Below are positions 22,432-35,663 of a stretch of 64,000 nucleotides of DNA, in pieces. Position 1 is the stretch's first letter. The number at the start of each line of letters is the position of its first letter. Source of the DNA: Pontederia crassipes (Eukaryota; Streptophyta; Magnoliopsida; Commelinales; Pontederiaceae); assembly GCA_030549335.1 (NCBI GenBank), contig CM060194.1:66376077-66440076 (forward strand), in the 5' to 3' direction. The notes below the pieces were generated by a model. That model did not search any database and was not told where the DNA came from. It saw nothing but the letters and a program-made list of their open reading frames with translations. The position numbers were made by a program, and so were the translations under genes.

Positions 22432-23791
22432 ATTCTCCCCTCCTTAAAAAAAATTTCGTCCCCGAAATTTGGTTACCTGTTTCAAGGAATAAGAATGGAT
22501 ACTTTTCTCTTATTTGATCCTCTCGCTCCCAAGTTGCCTCTTCTCTTGAATGGTTTCTCCAAATCAACAAAACTAATGGAATCTTTCGATCCCGTAGTTC
22601 TTTTTCCTTTCTTTTGATAATTTGCATTGGATTCTCTTCATATGACAAATCCTCTCGTACTTAAATAGATTGCGGCTCCAATACATGTGAAGGATCTGAT
22701 CGATATCGTCGAAACATAGAGACATGAAAGACATCATGAATACGTGATAATTCTGATGGTAGCGCTAATCAATATGCAACTGGTCCAATACGCTCTAAAA
22801 TTTCATACGGTCCTACATATCGTGGACTTAACTTTTCTTTCTTTGCAAATCGTATAACACCTTTCTAAGGTGAAACTTTTAAGAAGACTTTACTTCCCAC
22901 TTCATACTCCATTTCTCGACGATGTTGATCTGCATAACTCCTTTTCGATCTTGTGTTGCCTTTAACTTTTGTTTAATGATTTTCAGGTTGTCAACAGTCT
23001 CTTGCACTTTTTGTGGTCCCAAAAGGACTCTTGCACCTTCTTTATCCCAACATATCGGTGTCCTGCATTTTCTACCATATAATGCTTCAAAAGGAGCCAT
23101 CTCGATACTTGAATGAAAACTATTATTATAAGCAAACTCTGCTAATGGCAAGTGTTAATCCCAAGATCCCTTAAATTCTAGAATACAAGTTCTGAGCATT
23201 TCTTCAAGTGTTTGAATGGTTCTCTCCGATTGACAATCTGTTTGAGGATGAAATGAAGTACTAAACTTTATTTTTGTACCTAAGGAATTTTGTAAACTAT
23301 GCCAGAATCGAGAGGTAAATCGAGGATCTCTATCAGAAATGTTAGATGTGAGAATACCATGTAGTCTCACAATTTCATCAATGTACAACTTGGCTAATAT
23401 ATTAAGAGAATCATCCTTTCGAACTGGTATAAAATGTGCTGACTTCGTAAGACAATCAACTATTACCAAAATAGTCATGATTTCATTTCGTTCTTGGCAA
23501 ATCCATTACAAAATACATAGTGATTTCATCCCACTTATATTTTGGTATCAGAATTGATTGAAGAGTTCCAGCTGGAGCTTTGTGTTCTGCTTTTACCTGC
23601 TGACATGTTAAACATCGAGAGATATATTCTGCTATGTCCTTCTTCATACCGTGCCACCAAAAGTTTCTCCTCAAATCTCTATACATCTTAGTACTTTCTG
23701 GATGTATAGTATAAGGCGAACAATGAGCTTCCTCCATTATTTCTTGCCTAAAATTTCCAACATTGGGAACACATAACCTGCTGCCAAACAT
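22394..23791 (-). pseudogene. Element B integrase and chromodomain remnant
   Basis: On the minus strand the HHCC zinc-binding region is intact (HCSPYTIHPEST ... CLTCQQ, about 23,600-23,740). The DDE core follows: D in VIVDCLTK, D in SDRDPRF, and E in QSERTIQTLEE (about 23,190-23,470). A GPY-like stretch comes next, then a chromodomain-like end (KIPLVLLIWRNHSREEATWE) at about 22,480-22,580. At least three frame breaks separate these pieces (about 23,480, 23,153 and 22,880), so no full integrase can be made. Integrase would join the cDNA ends to chromosomal DNA. The chromodomain of this lineage is known to steer insertion to heterochromatin. Confidence 0.85.
22432..22445 (-). other. Element B polypurine tract
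   Basis: Minus-strand AAGGAGGGGAGAAT directly abuts the 3' LTR start TGTCACGG. This is the usual plus-strand primer of Gypsy elements. Confidence 0.8.
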
Positions 23792-25480
23792 TCAAGTCCC
23801 ATCATCCTTTAATGAGAATTGTGTTTGCACTCCGTTCTTTACTTGATTGATGATTTTCACTACCTCTTTATCTTGATCTTGTACTTCGCGTATCCTCTCG
23901 ACTAGAATGGGTCTAATTTTAAAGTGTGTCAAAAGTGCTCCTTTCTCACTTGTCTTCAACTCAACTCCTAAGGATTTCATTTCAAGTGGCAATGGTAACT
24001 GATAAACTTTTATATGGGCTAGAAGATTTGATGATTTTCGGCTAAGTGCATCAGCAACCACATTAACTTTATCCGGATGATAATCAATTATGCAATCATA
24101 GTCCTTTAGTAACTCCATCCACCTTCTTTGATGTAAATTTAATTCTTTTTGTGTAAGGAGATATTTCAAACTCTTGTGATCCGTAAAAATATGACATGTC
24201 TCTCCATAGAGGTAATGTCTCCATACTTAAGAGCAAAAATAACTGCTGCTAACTATAAATCACATGTTGGGTAGTTTAACTCATGTGGTTTGAGTTGTCG
24301 AAAAGCGTATGCAATAATTTTTTCATGTTGCATTAGAACACAACCCAACCCTTGTCGAGAAGCATCACTATACACCACATAACCTTCATTTTCTGTTGGG
24401 AGTGTTAACACTGGTGCAGATGTTAAACAACTCTTTAACTTTTCGAAGCTATCTTGGCATTGCTCTGTCCATTCGAATTTTACATTTTTTCGAAGAAGTC
24501 TAGTTAGTGGAAGTATAATAATAGAGAAACATTCAATAAAACGTCGATAATATCCCGCTAGGCCAAGAAAACTTCTCACTTCTGTTACACTTTTTGGAGG
24601 CTCCCAGTTCAATATTGCATCAACATTTGCTGGGTCCACACAAATGCCCTCTGCTGAGATTATATGTCCCAAAAATACTACTGAGTTGAGCCAAAATTCA
24701 CATTGGCTGAACTTTGCAAATAATTGTTTCTCTCGAAGTATTTGCAAAATAATTCTTATATGTTCTTCATGCTCTTCTTCGCTTCGAGAATAGACTAGTA
24801 TATCATCGATGAAAACAATCATAAACTTATTCAAATAAGGTTTGAAAACACGGTTCATGAGATCCATAAAAGCTGTGGGCGCATTTGTTAAATCAAATGG
24901 CATCACCAGAAATTCATAGTGTCCATACCGAGTTGTGAAGGCAGTTTTGGCAATATCAGCATCTTTAATTCTCAACTGATGATATCCTGATCTCAAGTCT
25001 ATTTTTGAAAATACCTTTGCTCCTTGCAGTTGATCAAAAAGATCATCGATCCGTGACAAAGGATATTTATTCTTTATAGTAACTCTATTTAATTGTCTAT
25101 AATCGATGCACAACCGTAATGTTCCATCTTTCTTTTTTCACGAATAATACTGGTGCACCCCAAGGAGAAACACTCGGTCAGATGAAACCCTTGTCTAATA
25201 ATTCTTGTAATTGTAGCTTTAACTCTTTCAGTTCTGCTGGTGCCATTCGATAAGGAGCAATAGATATGGGTGTTGTTCCTGGAATAAGGTCAATACTGAA
25301 CTCAATCTCTCTTTGCGGTGGTAATTCAGGAAGATCCTCTGGGAAAACATCTACAAATTCAGATACGATTGGAATATCTTCCAACCATGGTCCTTCTACC
25401 TTAGTGTCAATCACAGAAGCAAGGTAAGCTTCACATCCTTTTTGATTAATTTCTGTGCCACCATTGCAAAAATAATACAA
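23792..25480 (-). pseudogene. Element B reverse transcriptase and RNase H remnant
   Basis: RT begins at about 25,420 ([14 protein letters not shown]), with a stop in place of Arg after LLDKGFI (25,178) and a one-base insertion in an A-run before the LCIDYRQLN block. An uninterrupted stretch 25,113-24,253 holds [26 protein letters not shown] (the usual FGLT has FDLT) and the catalytic box FIDDILVYS at about 24,801-24,813. It also has [12 protein letters not shown] and the RNase H start [16 protein letters not shown] stop replaces Glu after NYPTCDL. RNase H resumes at 24,169 ([29 protein letters not shown]). The catalytic Asp residues are present, but the frame is broken. Confidence 0.88.
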
Positions 25481-25583
25481 GAGGGAAGAATTTGACGTTT
25501 ACCACAGAAGATAACTCTCTCTTTTTCGAGTGACTCAAAGTAAACTTCTTTCTTAAAATAATTTATACTGGCATGATGACGAG

Positions 25584-26683
25584 CTAACCAATCATTCCAA
25601 GTATGACATCAAAGTCTTGAATATTTAGAGGAATGAGATCTGCTATCATGTCTTGCTCAGCAACTTTGACCAATGACATCTTAAAATACCTTTTCTGGTT
25701 TGTATGATATCTTTGTGTACCTTGTGATCCATTTCCATGTTTCCTATTATTGTAGTAATTACCATGAGAGTGAAATGTACCATCACCATATCTTGCCATT
25801 TTATTACTTGGCACAGTCTGCATAAGGTTGGAGTTTGGTCTTTTCAAATGTTGGCGAACTTGATTCCTTTCCTCTATAAGCTTTTCAGCTCTTAGTGCTG
25901 CTGCCACCAACTTGGAGTATTCAGTGAATTTCAACACTTCAACTTTTTCTCTAATATTCAAGTGAAGTCCTCCTTCGAATCGCCTACACTTATCACCTTC
26001 ATCTAACACCAAGCTCGGTGCATATTTTGATAGTTGTGTAAACTTTAATTCATACTCAGCAACTGATAATGCTCCTTGTGTCAAATTTAGGAATTCCTTC
26101 TGCTTCCTATCAGTATATACTTTGGGCAAATACTTCTTTTAAAATTCTCGAAGAAAGTCCTCCCATCCAAGAGTAGTCGGAAAATTTTGACTTCCAGGAA
26201 TTGTCTCCCACCAATTCAAAGCATCTTTTTACAACAAGGAAATAATATAATCAAACTTTTCTTCATTGGAACACTGCATCTGATTAAATATTCTATCCAT
26301 ACGCTTTAACCATGCCTTTGCCTCTGATGGGTCAACTGTACCTTCAAAATCAATTGCATCTTGTTTTCTAATTTTGTCGTTGGATCTATTTCTTTGCATA
26401 ACTTGGGAGGTCGGGTTTATTCCACTCATAATAGATCTGAAAGCTTGTACAAAAACTTGTGCAGCACATTGATTCTCAATAGGATTGACTTGCTCAACAA
26501 CATGAGGAAGTCTTGATAGACCCGCTGGGATCTCATCATCACGTAAGGGAGGGTTATCATTCACATCTCGTGTCACACCTTGTACCGATGCATGAGATGA
26601 AACTGTCGACCGCCTGGTGGAGCAGAATGACTTGGGCCAATAATAGCAAATTGGCCAGCGCCACGACGTCTACGCGTTGGCAT
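25584..26683 (-). pseudogene. Element B gag, fused to a protease remnant by internal deletion
   Basis: The gag start is probably 26,683 (MPTRRRRGAGQF), with a stop and shift before VNDNPPLRDDEIPAG. Capsid-like text follows: DFEGTVDPSEAKAWLKRMDR, a break at about 26,228-26,130, then LNLTQGALSVAEYELKFTQL. After the linker (KRPNSNLMQTV) the frame runs to PLNIQDFDVILGM, which is the C-terminal part of the retroviral-type protease. The CCHC zinc knuckle and the protease DSGA active site, normally between them, are missing, so an in-frame deletion joined gag to the protease tail. Confidence 0.8.
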
Positions 26684-26802
26684 TTTAACCCCTTCAAAAT
26701 GAAAATAAAAAGAAAGTCAAAAGCATGCACTATCAATCTAATGCAAATAATGTCACCTAGCCTTAACTTAGGTTATATTGTTTACAGAATCTTATAACCT
26801 AA

Positions 26803-26814
26803 GCTCTGATACCA
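26803..26814 (-). other. Element B primer-binding site (tRNA-iMet)
   Basis: Minus-strand TGGTATCAGAGC lies five bases from the 5' LTR end. It is a perfect match to the initiator-Met tRNA-type PBS. Confidence 0.88.
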
Positions 26815-26819
26815 AAAAC

Positions 26820-29660
26820 TATCACACCCAACTTCGTGACTAAATTCTAATCCCAATTATCATACTCTTAGTTATGTTTAGCAATTCAAAAAAAAATAAA
26901 ATCGGCAAAACATTCTCCCTTCCTTATCTTGTGGTATTTGCCAACACACATACAGAAGACATATATATATTCATCAAAGTTTAATAAAAAGCTATAAGAT
27001 AGGACATTCACATATTGTCATTATATTTTTTTCACAAACCATCTCGCATATAACCCCACAGGATCAAATCTTATACAACCTTACAAAAAGTTTCTCACAA
27101 ACTTAATTACAACATATCTAAGACTATCTATTACACATGCATGCTTCCAAAAACAAAAGTGAAGGGGGATTAAAGTGCTCCAGCGGCTCGACCTCTTCTA
27201 TATGCAGCAAAAATAAGTTCTGAGTCGACTCAACTCAAGAACTTACGAGTATCTGAAAAAAAATATTTAAAATGGATTTTATAAGCAACAATCATTTGCT
27301 CAGTGAGTGAAATAAAAGTACAACATATGGGAACAATACGAGTGCATATAGCATATAACATTTAAATAACCATATTTCTTTCATATGAGAAAACATTTAA
27401 AGAATATCACATATAACATAACTTGTCAAATCATATGAACTTTCATAGAAATAAAAGTAACTCAAGATATCATAATTTTCATATTTAAACTCCACACATA
27501 TTTCATTGCACATACTCATCATGGATCAATACGTATCCCTCTATGATCATGTGTTATACAGTTAAGCAGAGCTTCATAATCAAGAGTCATGGATACGCAG
27601 AGCAAATCATGGGTCAATACGTATCCCTCTATGATTGTGTGTCATAAAACTAAGCAGAGCTTCACAATCAAGAGTCTCAGATACGCAGAGCAAATCATGG
27701 GTCAATACGTATCCTAATCATGATTGTGTGCCACCCAATCATAATTCTCAGATACGTAGAGCGATCATGGGTCAATACGTGCACGCAGAGCAGCCTCCAA
27801 AAGGCAAAAACACTCGATATATGCCCCAAAGGCTTCATGTATATCGAATGCGGTCCCAAAGACCTTTTTCAAATAGCATGACTAATGAATACATGGAGTT
27901 TAATAATATAAAAATACACATGTCATAATTTCATATCATTATCAAATAAAACTTATTTTCACTTCACAAGCATTGTTCCCTAAAAATATTTTTGTATAAG
28001 ATAGTACTCCATCTCATATAAAATCCTTGAAACATATCATAAATACTTTTCACAGCGCAAGATATGTTTTAATAATAATAATAATAATCTTTGCTTGAGG
28101 TAATACCATAAATAAAAGAATTAACATTTATAACATTTTGCTATGTTGTAAATTTACTCACTCACCTTGTACTTTATCACTTCAAGGAGGTTTATTAGAT
28201 TTCTCCCTCTCACTTGCAACTTGATGTTTTCCTACAAGTAATAATGCTTTTTTACTTCTCAATCACTAATAAGGTAATATGCAATACATGCTCATGATGC
28301 ATGAATGATTGTGCACCTTAAAGTGCATGTAATCCTATATAATATCAATTTCTAGCTCAGGTATTCATATTCATAAGCTATTTCATACTTGAAACTTTTC
28401 AATTCTCCAAAGCTTAACTAGATGTTGTCTCAGGATTTCAGACTGAATGTCTGTCAATCAATAATTCATAACTTCTTAACCACATGGGCAACTCTTATAA
28501 TTCTGGATTAATTATAAACTAGACATACTAAGATTTCCAATCCTCAAGTATCATTATCAAATTCCAAGTGAGTAAGTCAGAACATCTCAAACAATTTGAC
28601 CTAGGGTTTGTGCCCTGGCAGACTGTGTGTCACTCAAATATTGATTTATATGTTTCTTTATACTTGTCCATTTAACTAGGGCATAATGTTTCTGAAAACT
28701 AGACTTTATTAATATTTTGTCATAAAACATTAGAGAATTTAACTCGCCATATGGACTTATAACAAAAATAGTTAATTTGGGTCGCAATTTGTCAATATTC
28801 TGGAATCTGTCAGAAGTATCACTATGAAATGAAAAATTCATTTCTCCCAAAATACAAGTTCTACTAGGATGATTCCACATCTCACAGAATCCTTGGAATG
28901 TCTATTTAAGCATATCCAAATTTCAAACCCTAATTCACTCTATTATAACCGTGCCCTAATTTACAAATGGAACTTGTATCAGACTCGGGATAGGATGAGT
29001 GACTTGCGAATGTAAGTTCCTAACTTTCTCTATAAAACTCCTTTTTAGGTGATTCCAAAAGCCATGAAAAGCTAACTTCGAATAGAGGAATAATACAAAA
29101 TTTCATAATTTATGGTTTATTTATCACCAAGTAATGATTCTCTCAATCAGAGGAAAAATTTTCGGATCAAAACTCACTTGGAACAGCCGACGTTCCCGAT
29201 TTTCCCCAGGTCGGTTCGCTCGAGTTCTTCCTCTGGTAATTTTCTACGGTGAAAGTATAATGTTAAGACTTATATTTTTTTTTCAGAATTTTCGGAGGTC
29301 TTATGGCGGTTTGGAAAAATATCTATTTGAGCAGCTCTCACCTGTCTGCTTCAGCTGCTTGGAACTAAAGTGATGACCAATCATAGTTTTTCGTCATAAC
29401 TAAGTGTTTTAACCCTAATTAAGCTTAATTAATCCTATTTAAACATATATATCATATTATTTAGAAATTTTATGATTTATTCCTAATAACCTTATATAAT
29501 TACTTTGTAAAATTTATCGATAATTAAGTGGTCATTGTACACTAATCGAGATATTAATTACTATATACAAATATCACTAAATGGACATCCAAACTAACTT
29601 AGTATGTTACTTAAATGCATGATTATGCACAAATGATATTTTTAGGGCACGTCCGTGACA
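26820..29660 (-). repeat. Element B 5' LTR (right copy)
   Basis: 2,841 bp, aligning along its whole length with 19,602-22,431. Many single-base differences are visible by eye, so B is not recent. Confidence 0.9.
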
Positions 29661-30685
29661 AAAAGCATCATTGGAGGGCAAAAATCACATGTTGAAGACT
29701 TGGTGAAGGAGATCCAGAGACTACAACGAAGTTCTGCCGGAAACTCGAGAGAGGACGATAGAATTAGGAATAGTTTTTTTTGTTCTCTATCCTTTTCTTG
29801 AAACATTATTTAGATTGATGTACTCTAGTTTTATGGAGTAGTTCTTTAGGATTTTCTTAATTGAACTCTATTCTTTATAAATTCTTCGTACGATTAGTTG
29901 ATGGATCAATAGCATGTTTGATGATTTTATTAATTGTTGCCTGAGATTTATTCCTTTGAATCTTTTGATTATCTGAAAAGAAGTCTTTAGATTCTCTAGA
30001 GTTTTTCTCTGATTTTTCCTCTTACATGCCACTCTTGAGGAAATCGCAAGAGACACAATTGTGTTGTTGTTAAGGTGACTTGAGAAAGCCCTTAACTTTA
30101 TATTCCAATTGAGTGCATTTTGAGATTTAATAAATTATATTAAAAACCGAGAGGATTAATCTCTTTTGTTGACTTTAAAATAGGATTTAAAGCCTGCAAT
30201 ATTGGTTAAATCAATTTGGAAATTGTACTTTATTAATTCATCATCTTTTGTCTAGAATTCGTACACGAGTAGTGGTATTAATTAAGATAAATCTTATTCA
30301 TCAATTCTACACTTTTAAACCCCATTGATCATAACTCTATATTTATATTATTTACTTTTCTTATTTTTACAAAATACAAAGTTATTATTTCTTCTCAATT
30401 TATAAGTAAGAGAAGTTATTAATTATTTCTTATCCTCGTGGGAACGATACTTTATACTCATCATTTTATTACTTGAACGATTAGTGCGCTTGCTAGTGTT
30501 TCTAAGTCCGCATCAGAGCCTAACGTTAGGACTCTCTTGACATCCTAGTTATAAAAGTTAAGGTCTAGGTATGGTCCATATGCAAACCCCCCAGCCACCA
30601 CCACGCTATACCACCACCGTAAGTATGATATGTTTATGTTTCAAAGTATAATTGTTTTATTAAAATGAGTTATTTGATATTATAG
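29661..30685 (+). other. Element A leader, continued after element B
   Basis: Begins with the right aaaag target copy of B and continues A's untranslated leader (catcattggaggg...). AT-rich with no supported coding sequence. It ends at the gag start codon, 30,686. Confidence 0.7.
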
Positions 30686-32155
30686 ATGGCTCCTACAACA
30701 CTCGCAGCAGCCCGACAGGCAGAAGCCATGGGCACGGACGGGGTGGTGACCGTGTGACGGCCACCCTGGACACTTTGACTGAGGGACCTGACTTCGTCCC
30801 TAAGAGTCAGGTAGGGGATGATTTGCAGCAGGCATTACCTCCTATACAGCCACAAGAGCCCCCGCCACTATCCCAGCGGCCCGTATATTTAATATCGGTG
30901 TACCCAGCATTGTACCCATTCCCAACACCATTCATGGCTCTCCATTGGGAGGATACGATCCAGGAGTTTCTGAAACTGCACCCGCCATACTTCCGAGGGG
31001 CAGTGAAACATGCCGTGAATCCTCTTGAAAGAGAGGGGTGCCTTCGGGAGTAGCTTTAGAGAAGTTTATTTTGCAGTGGATACCTGAATTCCTTTTTTCG
31101 ATCCGGTTCCTCCACCACCGCGAACTCCGGTTAGATTCAGGCATGAGATGTGAATCCGCTTGCCCAACAGATTTTTTAAGGGCGATTGTCACTGCTTATG
31201 GACCCGAACCTGGGTCGGGTACATTTCAGCATCACAAACCATTTTTCTTCCACACTAGAAGTATCTTTCTGATATTTATGTTATGAAAGAGTACGAAAAT
31301 GAAAAAAAAATCTATGAATTTTTCTAGAACATTTTTAACTTTCACTTTGAAGACACATGCTATAAGGATCGCCCAATTTACGAAGATTCTTCTCGCAAAT
31401 GCGGTGAGGATAGTAAGGTTCGTTACGCAGTCCACATGCTCACCGGTCGGACCAGCGACTGGTGAGAAATGGCACGTGCTATGAGGTTCGGGGGTCAAGA
31501 GACTATTTCATGGGGAAGCTTTAAGGAGCTATTTGAATCTCAGTACGCCCCAACTTATCGAAGAAAAGATAAGTCCAAGGAGTTGCGCCAAGGCAACCTA
31601 ATAGTGGCAGAGTATCATGCTCGTTTCATCCAACTAGAGCGCTACAACAAGGATAAAATGGATGAAGCAGATCGTGCCGAGCAGTTTATCGACGGACTCC
31701 ACTACACCATTCGCAAGAGAGCGACTTATAGCATAGAGATTGACTTATATGGAGCTATTCGAATGGCATACCGGATTGAGTGTGAGATCCAGATGCAGCG
31801 TGAAGAACTGAAGAAGGAGCCAACCCGAACTATAGAGTCAGCTAAGCCGAGATGGGAGGACCGTCGCCCACCTCGTAAGTATACATGCCAAGATCGTTGC
31901 CACCAGCCCTATCAGTGGCCATGCCATGCGACTCCCCGCCAGCCGACACGTCATTTGCCTTAGCCTCAGCCTCAAAGGCAAACACCTACACCTCCACCTC
32001 CCCTACAACTGTCGGCACACCTACAGCAGGCCAGACATGAGTGTGCTTTTTATGGCAGGAGTCATCCGGGGGAGTGTCGTCGGAAGAATGGCACTTGCAT
32101 TGGATGCGGAAAGGTCGGACACTACGTCCGAGATTGCCCAGCTAAGAATCAATGA
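30686..32155 (+). pseudogene. Element A gag remnant
   Basis: Start 30,686 (MAPTTLAAARQAEAM), with a stop at about 30,757. A retrotransposon-gag segment follows at 31,469-31,870 (ELFESQYAPTYRRKDKSKEL, VAEYHARFIQLERY, EQFIDGLHYTIRKRA). One CCHC zinc knuckle, CIGCGKVGHYVRDC, is intact at 32,096-32,137. The gag frame then meets TGA (32,153-32,155) but continues in the same frame into protease, so the ancestor had one Gag-Pol frame. Confidence 0.85.
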
Positions 32156-32560
32156 GGTCCAAGAGGAGTACCAGGACGTCTTTACAACGTCCAAGTAGAC
32201 ACGACATTGTAGAATAATGAGGTTATCCGATGTACTCTTTCTATCGTAGGCTTGCCTATGCTAGTGTTATTTGACTCGGGTGCTTCGCACTCATTTATTT
32301 CTGAGGCATGTGCATCCACTCTTACTGTGCCTATAAAAGGGATAGAGCATAGTATGAATATAAAGACACCGATAGGGAACCTTCACACAGCAAAGTACCT
32401 CTCCGAAGTGCCAGTTGTCGTGGACGGAAAAGATTTTTCTACTAATTTAATTGTAATTCCCATGGTGGACTATAATGTCATCTTAGGAATGGATTGGTTG
32501 TCATACCATGATGCGTCGGTAATAGGTAAATAGAAGAAGGTCATCATTGGCACCAAAGAA
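32156..32560 (+). pseudogene. Element A protease remnant
   Basis: Aspartic protease with the active-site motif LFDSGASHSFIS at about 32,264-32,302 and the C-terminal DYNVILGMDWLSYHDA. It lies in the same frame as gag and RT. A TAG at about 32,210 and one at 32,531 interrupt it. Confidence 0.85.
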
Positions 32561-34070
32561 GGAAATAAGACAATGATTAGAGGCACATAGAAGCCAGACA
32601 GTGGGATTATATTGTTAGCCATAAAGGCACATAAATTGTTGCAGAAGAGTTACCGAGGATACCTAGCCAGTGTGACAATAGCCGATGCTCCTACTCCAGC
32701 TCTACAGCAAATAGATGTGGTACGTGACTTTTCGGACGTCTTCCCAGATGACATCTCCGGACTACTGCCAAAGAGGAATATTGACTTCGGGATTGAGTTA
32801 GCACCAGGGACGGCACCGATCTCCAAGGCACCCTACCGTATGGCCCCGACGAAAATGTTAAAGCTAAAGAAACAGATTAAGGAGTTACTCGACAAGGGAT
32901 TCATCCGACCTAGCGTCTCCCTTTGAGGTGCTCCGGTTCTGTTTGTAAAGAAGAAGGATGGATTGCTACACCTTTGCATCGACTATCGAATGTTAAATGA
33001 GGTCACGATCAAGAATAAGTACCCACTGCTCAGGATCGACGACTTGTTCGACCAACTATCTAAGGCTTCAGTATTTTCGAAGATTGACCTGAGGAGCGGT
33101 TATCATCAGTTGAGGATAGCCGATGAGGATGTGCCGAAGACTATTTCTGATCGTGGTATGGCCACTATGAGTTCACCATCATGCCTTTCGGACTGACCAA
33201 TGTCCCAGCAGCATTCATGGATCTGATGAACTGGGTATTCAAGCAGCACTTGGATCAGTTTGTGATCACCTTTGTAGATGACATTTTGATTTACTCATCC
33301 AGCCCGGAGCAGCAACGAGAACACTTACGGATCATATTGGAAATTTTGCGATAGCACCATCTCTACGCGAAGTTCTCCAAGTGCGAGTTCTGGATGGAGC
33401 AGATGATGTTCTTAGGATATATTGTATCCTGACATGGCATAGTATTAGATCCAACGAAGGTCGAGGCAGTGTCCAATTGGGTCTGCCCGAAGAATGCAAC
33501 GGAGATTCGTAGCTTCCTCGGTTTAGTGGGCTACTACCGACGCTTGATCTGAGACTTCTCGAAGATAGCAGCCCCACTCACCACCTAACGAAGAAGAATA
33601 TAAAGTTTGTATGGACAAAGAAATGTGAGAATAGTTTCCAGAAACTGAAGAACAAGTTGACCTTTGCCCCGATTCTTACCTTGCCATCGGGGAGCGGAGG
33701 ATATATTATTTATAGTGATGCTTGTGGAACCGGCATTGGATGTGTCCTAATGAAGCATGAAAAGGTAGTCGCCTACCACTCAAGACAGTTGAAGAAGCAC
33801 GAAGTGAATTATCCGACACATGACCTAGAGTTGGTAGCGATTGTATTCACACTTAACATCTGGAGGCATTACTTGTACGACGAAGGGTTTCAAGTGTTCA
33901 CTTATCACAAGAACCTAAAATATATTTTCACCCAAAAGGAACTCAACATGCGACAGCGAAGATAGATGGAGTTCCCCAAGGTCTACGAGTTTGCAATCAA
34001 CTATCATCCCGATAAGGTAAACTCGATAGCTGACGCTCTTAGTCAGAAATGGGAGGCTTCCCTAGCATTC
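32561..34070 (+). pseudogene. Element A reverse transcriptase and RNase H remnant
   Basis: The RT N-terminus is VVRDFSDVFPDDISGLLPK. A TGA replaces Arg/Gly after RPSVSL (32,924). [18 protein letters not shown] and [14 protein letters not shown] are present. A shift follows at about 33,155 before the [16 protein letters not shown] block. The catalytic box FVDDILIYS lies at about 33,268-33,300. Further stops occur at about 33,353, 33,432 and 33,550. RNase H starts [18 protein letters not shown] (33,690) and ends with a TAG after MRQRR, then YHPDKVNSIADALSQ. Key catalytic acids remain, but the product is clearly dead. Confidence 0.88.
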
Positions 34071-35663
34071 CTCCAGTTGCGCCGATATGAGATGATCGAG
34101 GAACTAAACCGGTGGAACCCTCAAGCTACAGGGCACAGAGCGATCTTGATGACACATCAATTACAGCCTAGTCTCATTAGCAAGATTGTGACGGCACATA
34201 TGGCAGGTGAAGAGTACACGAAGATGATCAAGATGAGTCAGAATGAGCCAGAAGACTTTAAGATCGGCAACGACGGAGGAATTAGATATCGAAACTGCCT
34301 CTAGGTTCCGAGTGATGCTATAGTCCGACGAGAGGTGCTCGATGAGGGACACAAGTCTTAGTTCGCCATCCACCTAGGTAGTACGAAGATGTACAAGGAC
34401 ATCAAGCACAGTTTTTGGTGGAACGACATGAAGAGAGAGATAGCTGACTACGTGTTCAGACGCCTAGTATGCCAGCAGGTAAAGGCCGAGCACTAGTGAC
34501 CATACGGACTCATGAAGCCGTTAAGAGTGTCGGAATGGAAGTGTGAGAACATCACTATGGATTTCATACTAGGACTACCCAGGACACAGAAGGGTCACGA
34601 CGCCATTTGGGCCGTGGTCGATAGATTGACGAAGGCAACCCACTTCATTCCGATCAAGTGGAAGCAGTTCGTGGAGAGTTTACTAGAGGTATATGTACGA
34701 GAGATCATCCGACTACATGGGATTCTAGTCTCAATTGTATCCGATCATGATCCCCGGTTTACATTGAGATTCTGAAAAGGTCTCCAGAAGGCTTTCGGCA
34801 CCAGATTGAGTTATAGTACAGTCTTTCACCCTCAGACGGATGGACAGTCAGAGAGAACGATTCGGACATTGGAGGACATGCTTAGAGCGTGTGCCCTGGA
34901 TTGGCACGGTAGTTGGGACGAGCATCTTCCACTGATTGAGTTCTCGTAAAATAATAGTTTTCACTCCAGCATTGACATGGTGTCTTTTGAGGCGATGTAT
35001 GTGAGACATTGCCGTTCGCCCTCTCACTAGGGCGAAGTCGACAAAAGGATAGCCATGAGCGAGGAGCTAGCTGTCCGAGCTCAGAAGTATGCCGACACAG
35101 TGGAGGTCATACGTAAAAGAATGAAAGTGGTACAATCACGACAGAAGAGTTACGCTGACAGGAAACGCCAAGAGCAGACTTTTAGAGTAGGAGACCAGGA
35201 ATTGCTGAAGGTGTCTTCGATGAAGGGTGTGATGCGATTCAGCAAACAAGGGAAGCTTAGCCCTCGCTTTGTTAGTCCTTTTAAGGTAATCGATTTAGTT
35301 GGCGATGCAGCTTGCAGGTTGGCTCTACCACCCTCTTACGGAAGAGTTCATAATGTGTTTCATGTATCCATGCTTCAAAAGTACAAGCACGACGATGCCA
35401 ATGTCACGACGATCGAAGAGCCCAACCTGAAGGAAGATTTGACTTACGACGAGTACCCGACCAAGATCATGGAATGCAAGATCCAATATCGGAAGGGAAA
35501 AGAGTTACCATTAGTTAAAGTCGCATGGAAGTACCATCAAGGGAGAGAAGCGACTTGGGAACTCGAATCTAAGATGCGCAAAGAGTTTTCGCACCTATTC
35601 GGTGAGCTCCATTCCTTACAAAATTCAGGGACGAATCCTTTTTCTATGGGTATTATAATGTAA
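34071..35663 (+). pseudogene. Element A integrase and chromodomain remnant
   Basis: The zinc-binding domain is damaged. HLGSTKMYKDI is followed by RRLVCQQ, so the first Cys of the CxxC pair is Arg, and a TAG follows KAEH. The DDE core keeps VDRLTKATHFI, SDHDPRF (then a TGA) and [11 protein letters not shown]. From 35,055 an uninterrupted C-terminus of 202 residues contains a GPY-type segment (LSPRFVSPFKVI, ALPPSYGRVHNVFHVSML) and a chromodomain (ELPLVKVAWKYHQGREATWE, about 35,500-35,565). The last codons overlap the start of the 3' LTR (35,659). Confidence 0.87.

Larger units (their letters stand above)
19602..29660 (-). mobile_element. Element B: chromovirus Ty3/Gypsy retrotransposon in A's leader
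   Basis: Complete 10.06-kb element in reverse orientation. LTRs 19,602-22,431 and 26,820-29,660 share TGTCAC...GTGACA ends (TATCAC at the right LTR start). The target duplication aaaag is perfect (19,597-19,601 and 29,661-29,665). The 5' LTR on the coding strand is the right one, with a PBS at 26,803-26,814. The polypurine tract lies at 22,432-22,445. RT, RNase H, integrase and a chromodomain tail resemble Tekay/Del-type chromoviruses, the same broad group as A but a different family. Frames are broken throughout. The LTRs differ by clearly more than those of C or E. Confidence 0.93.
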
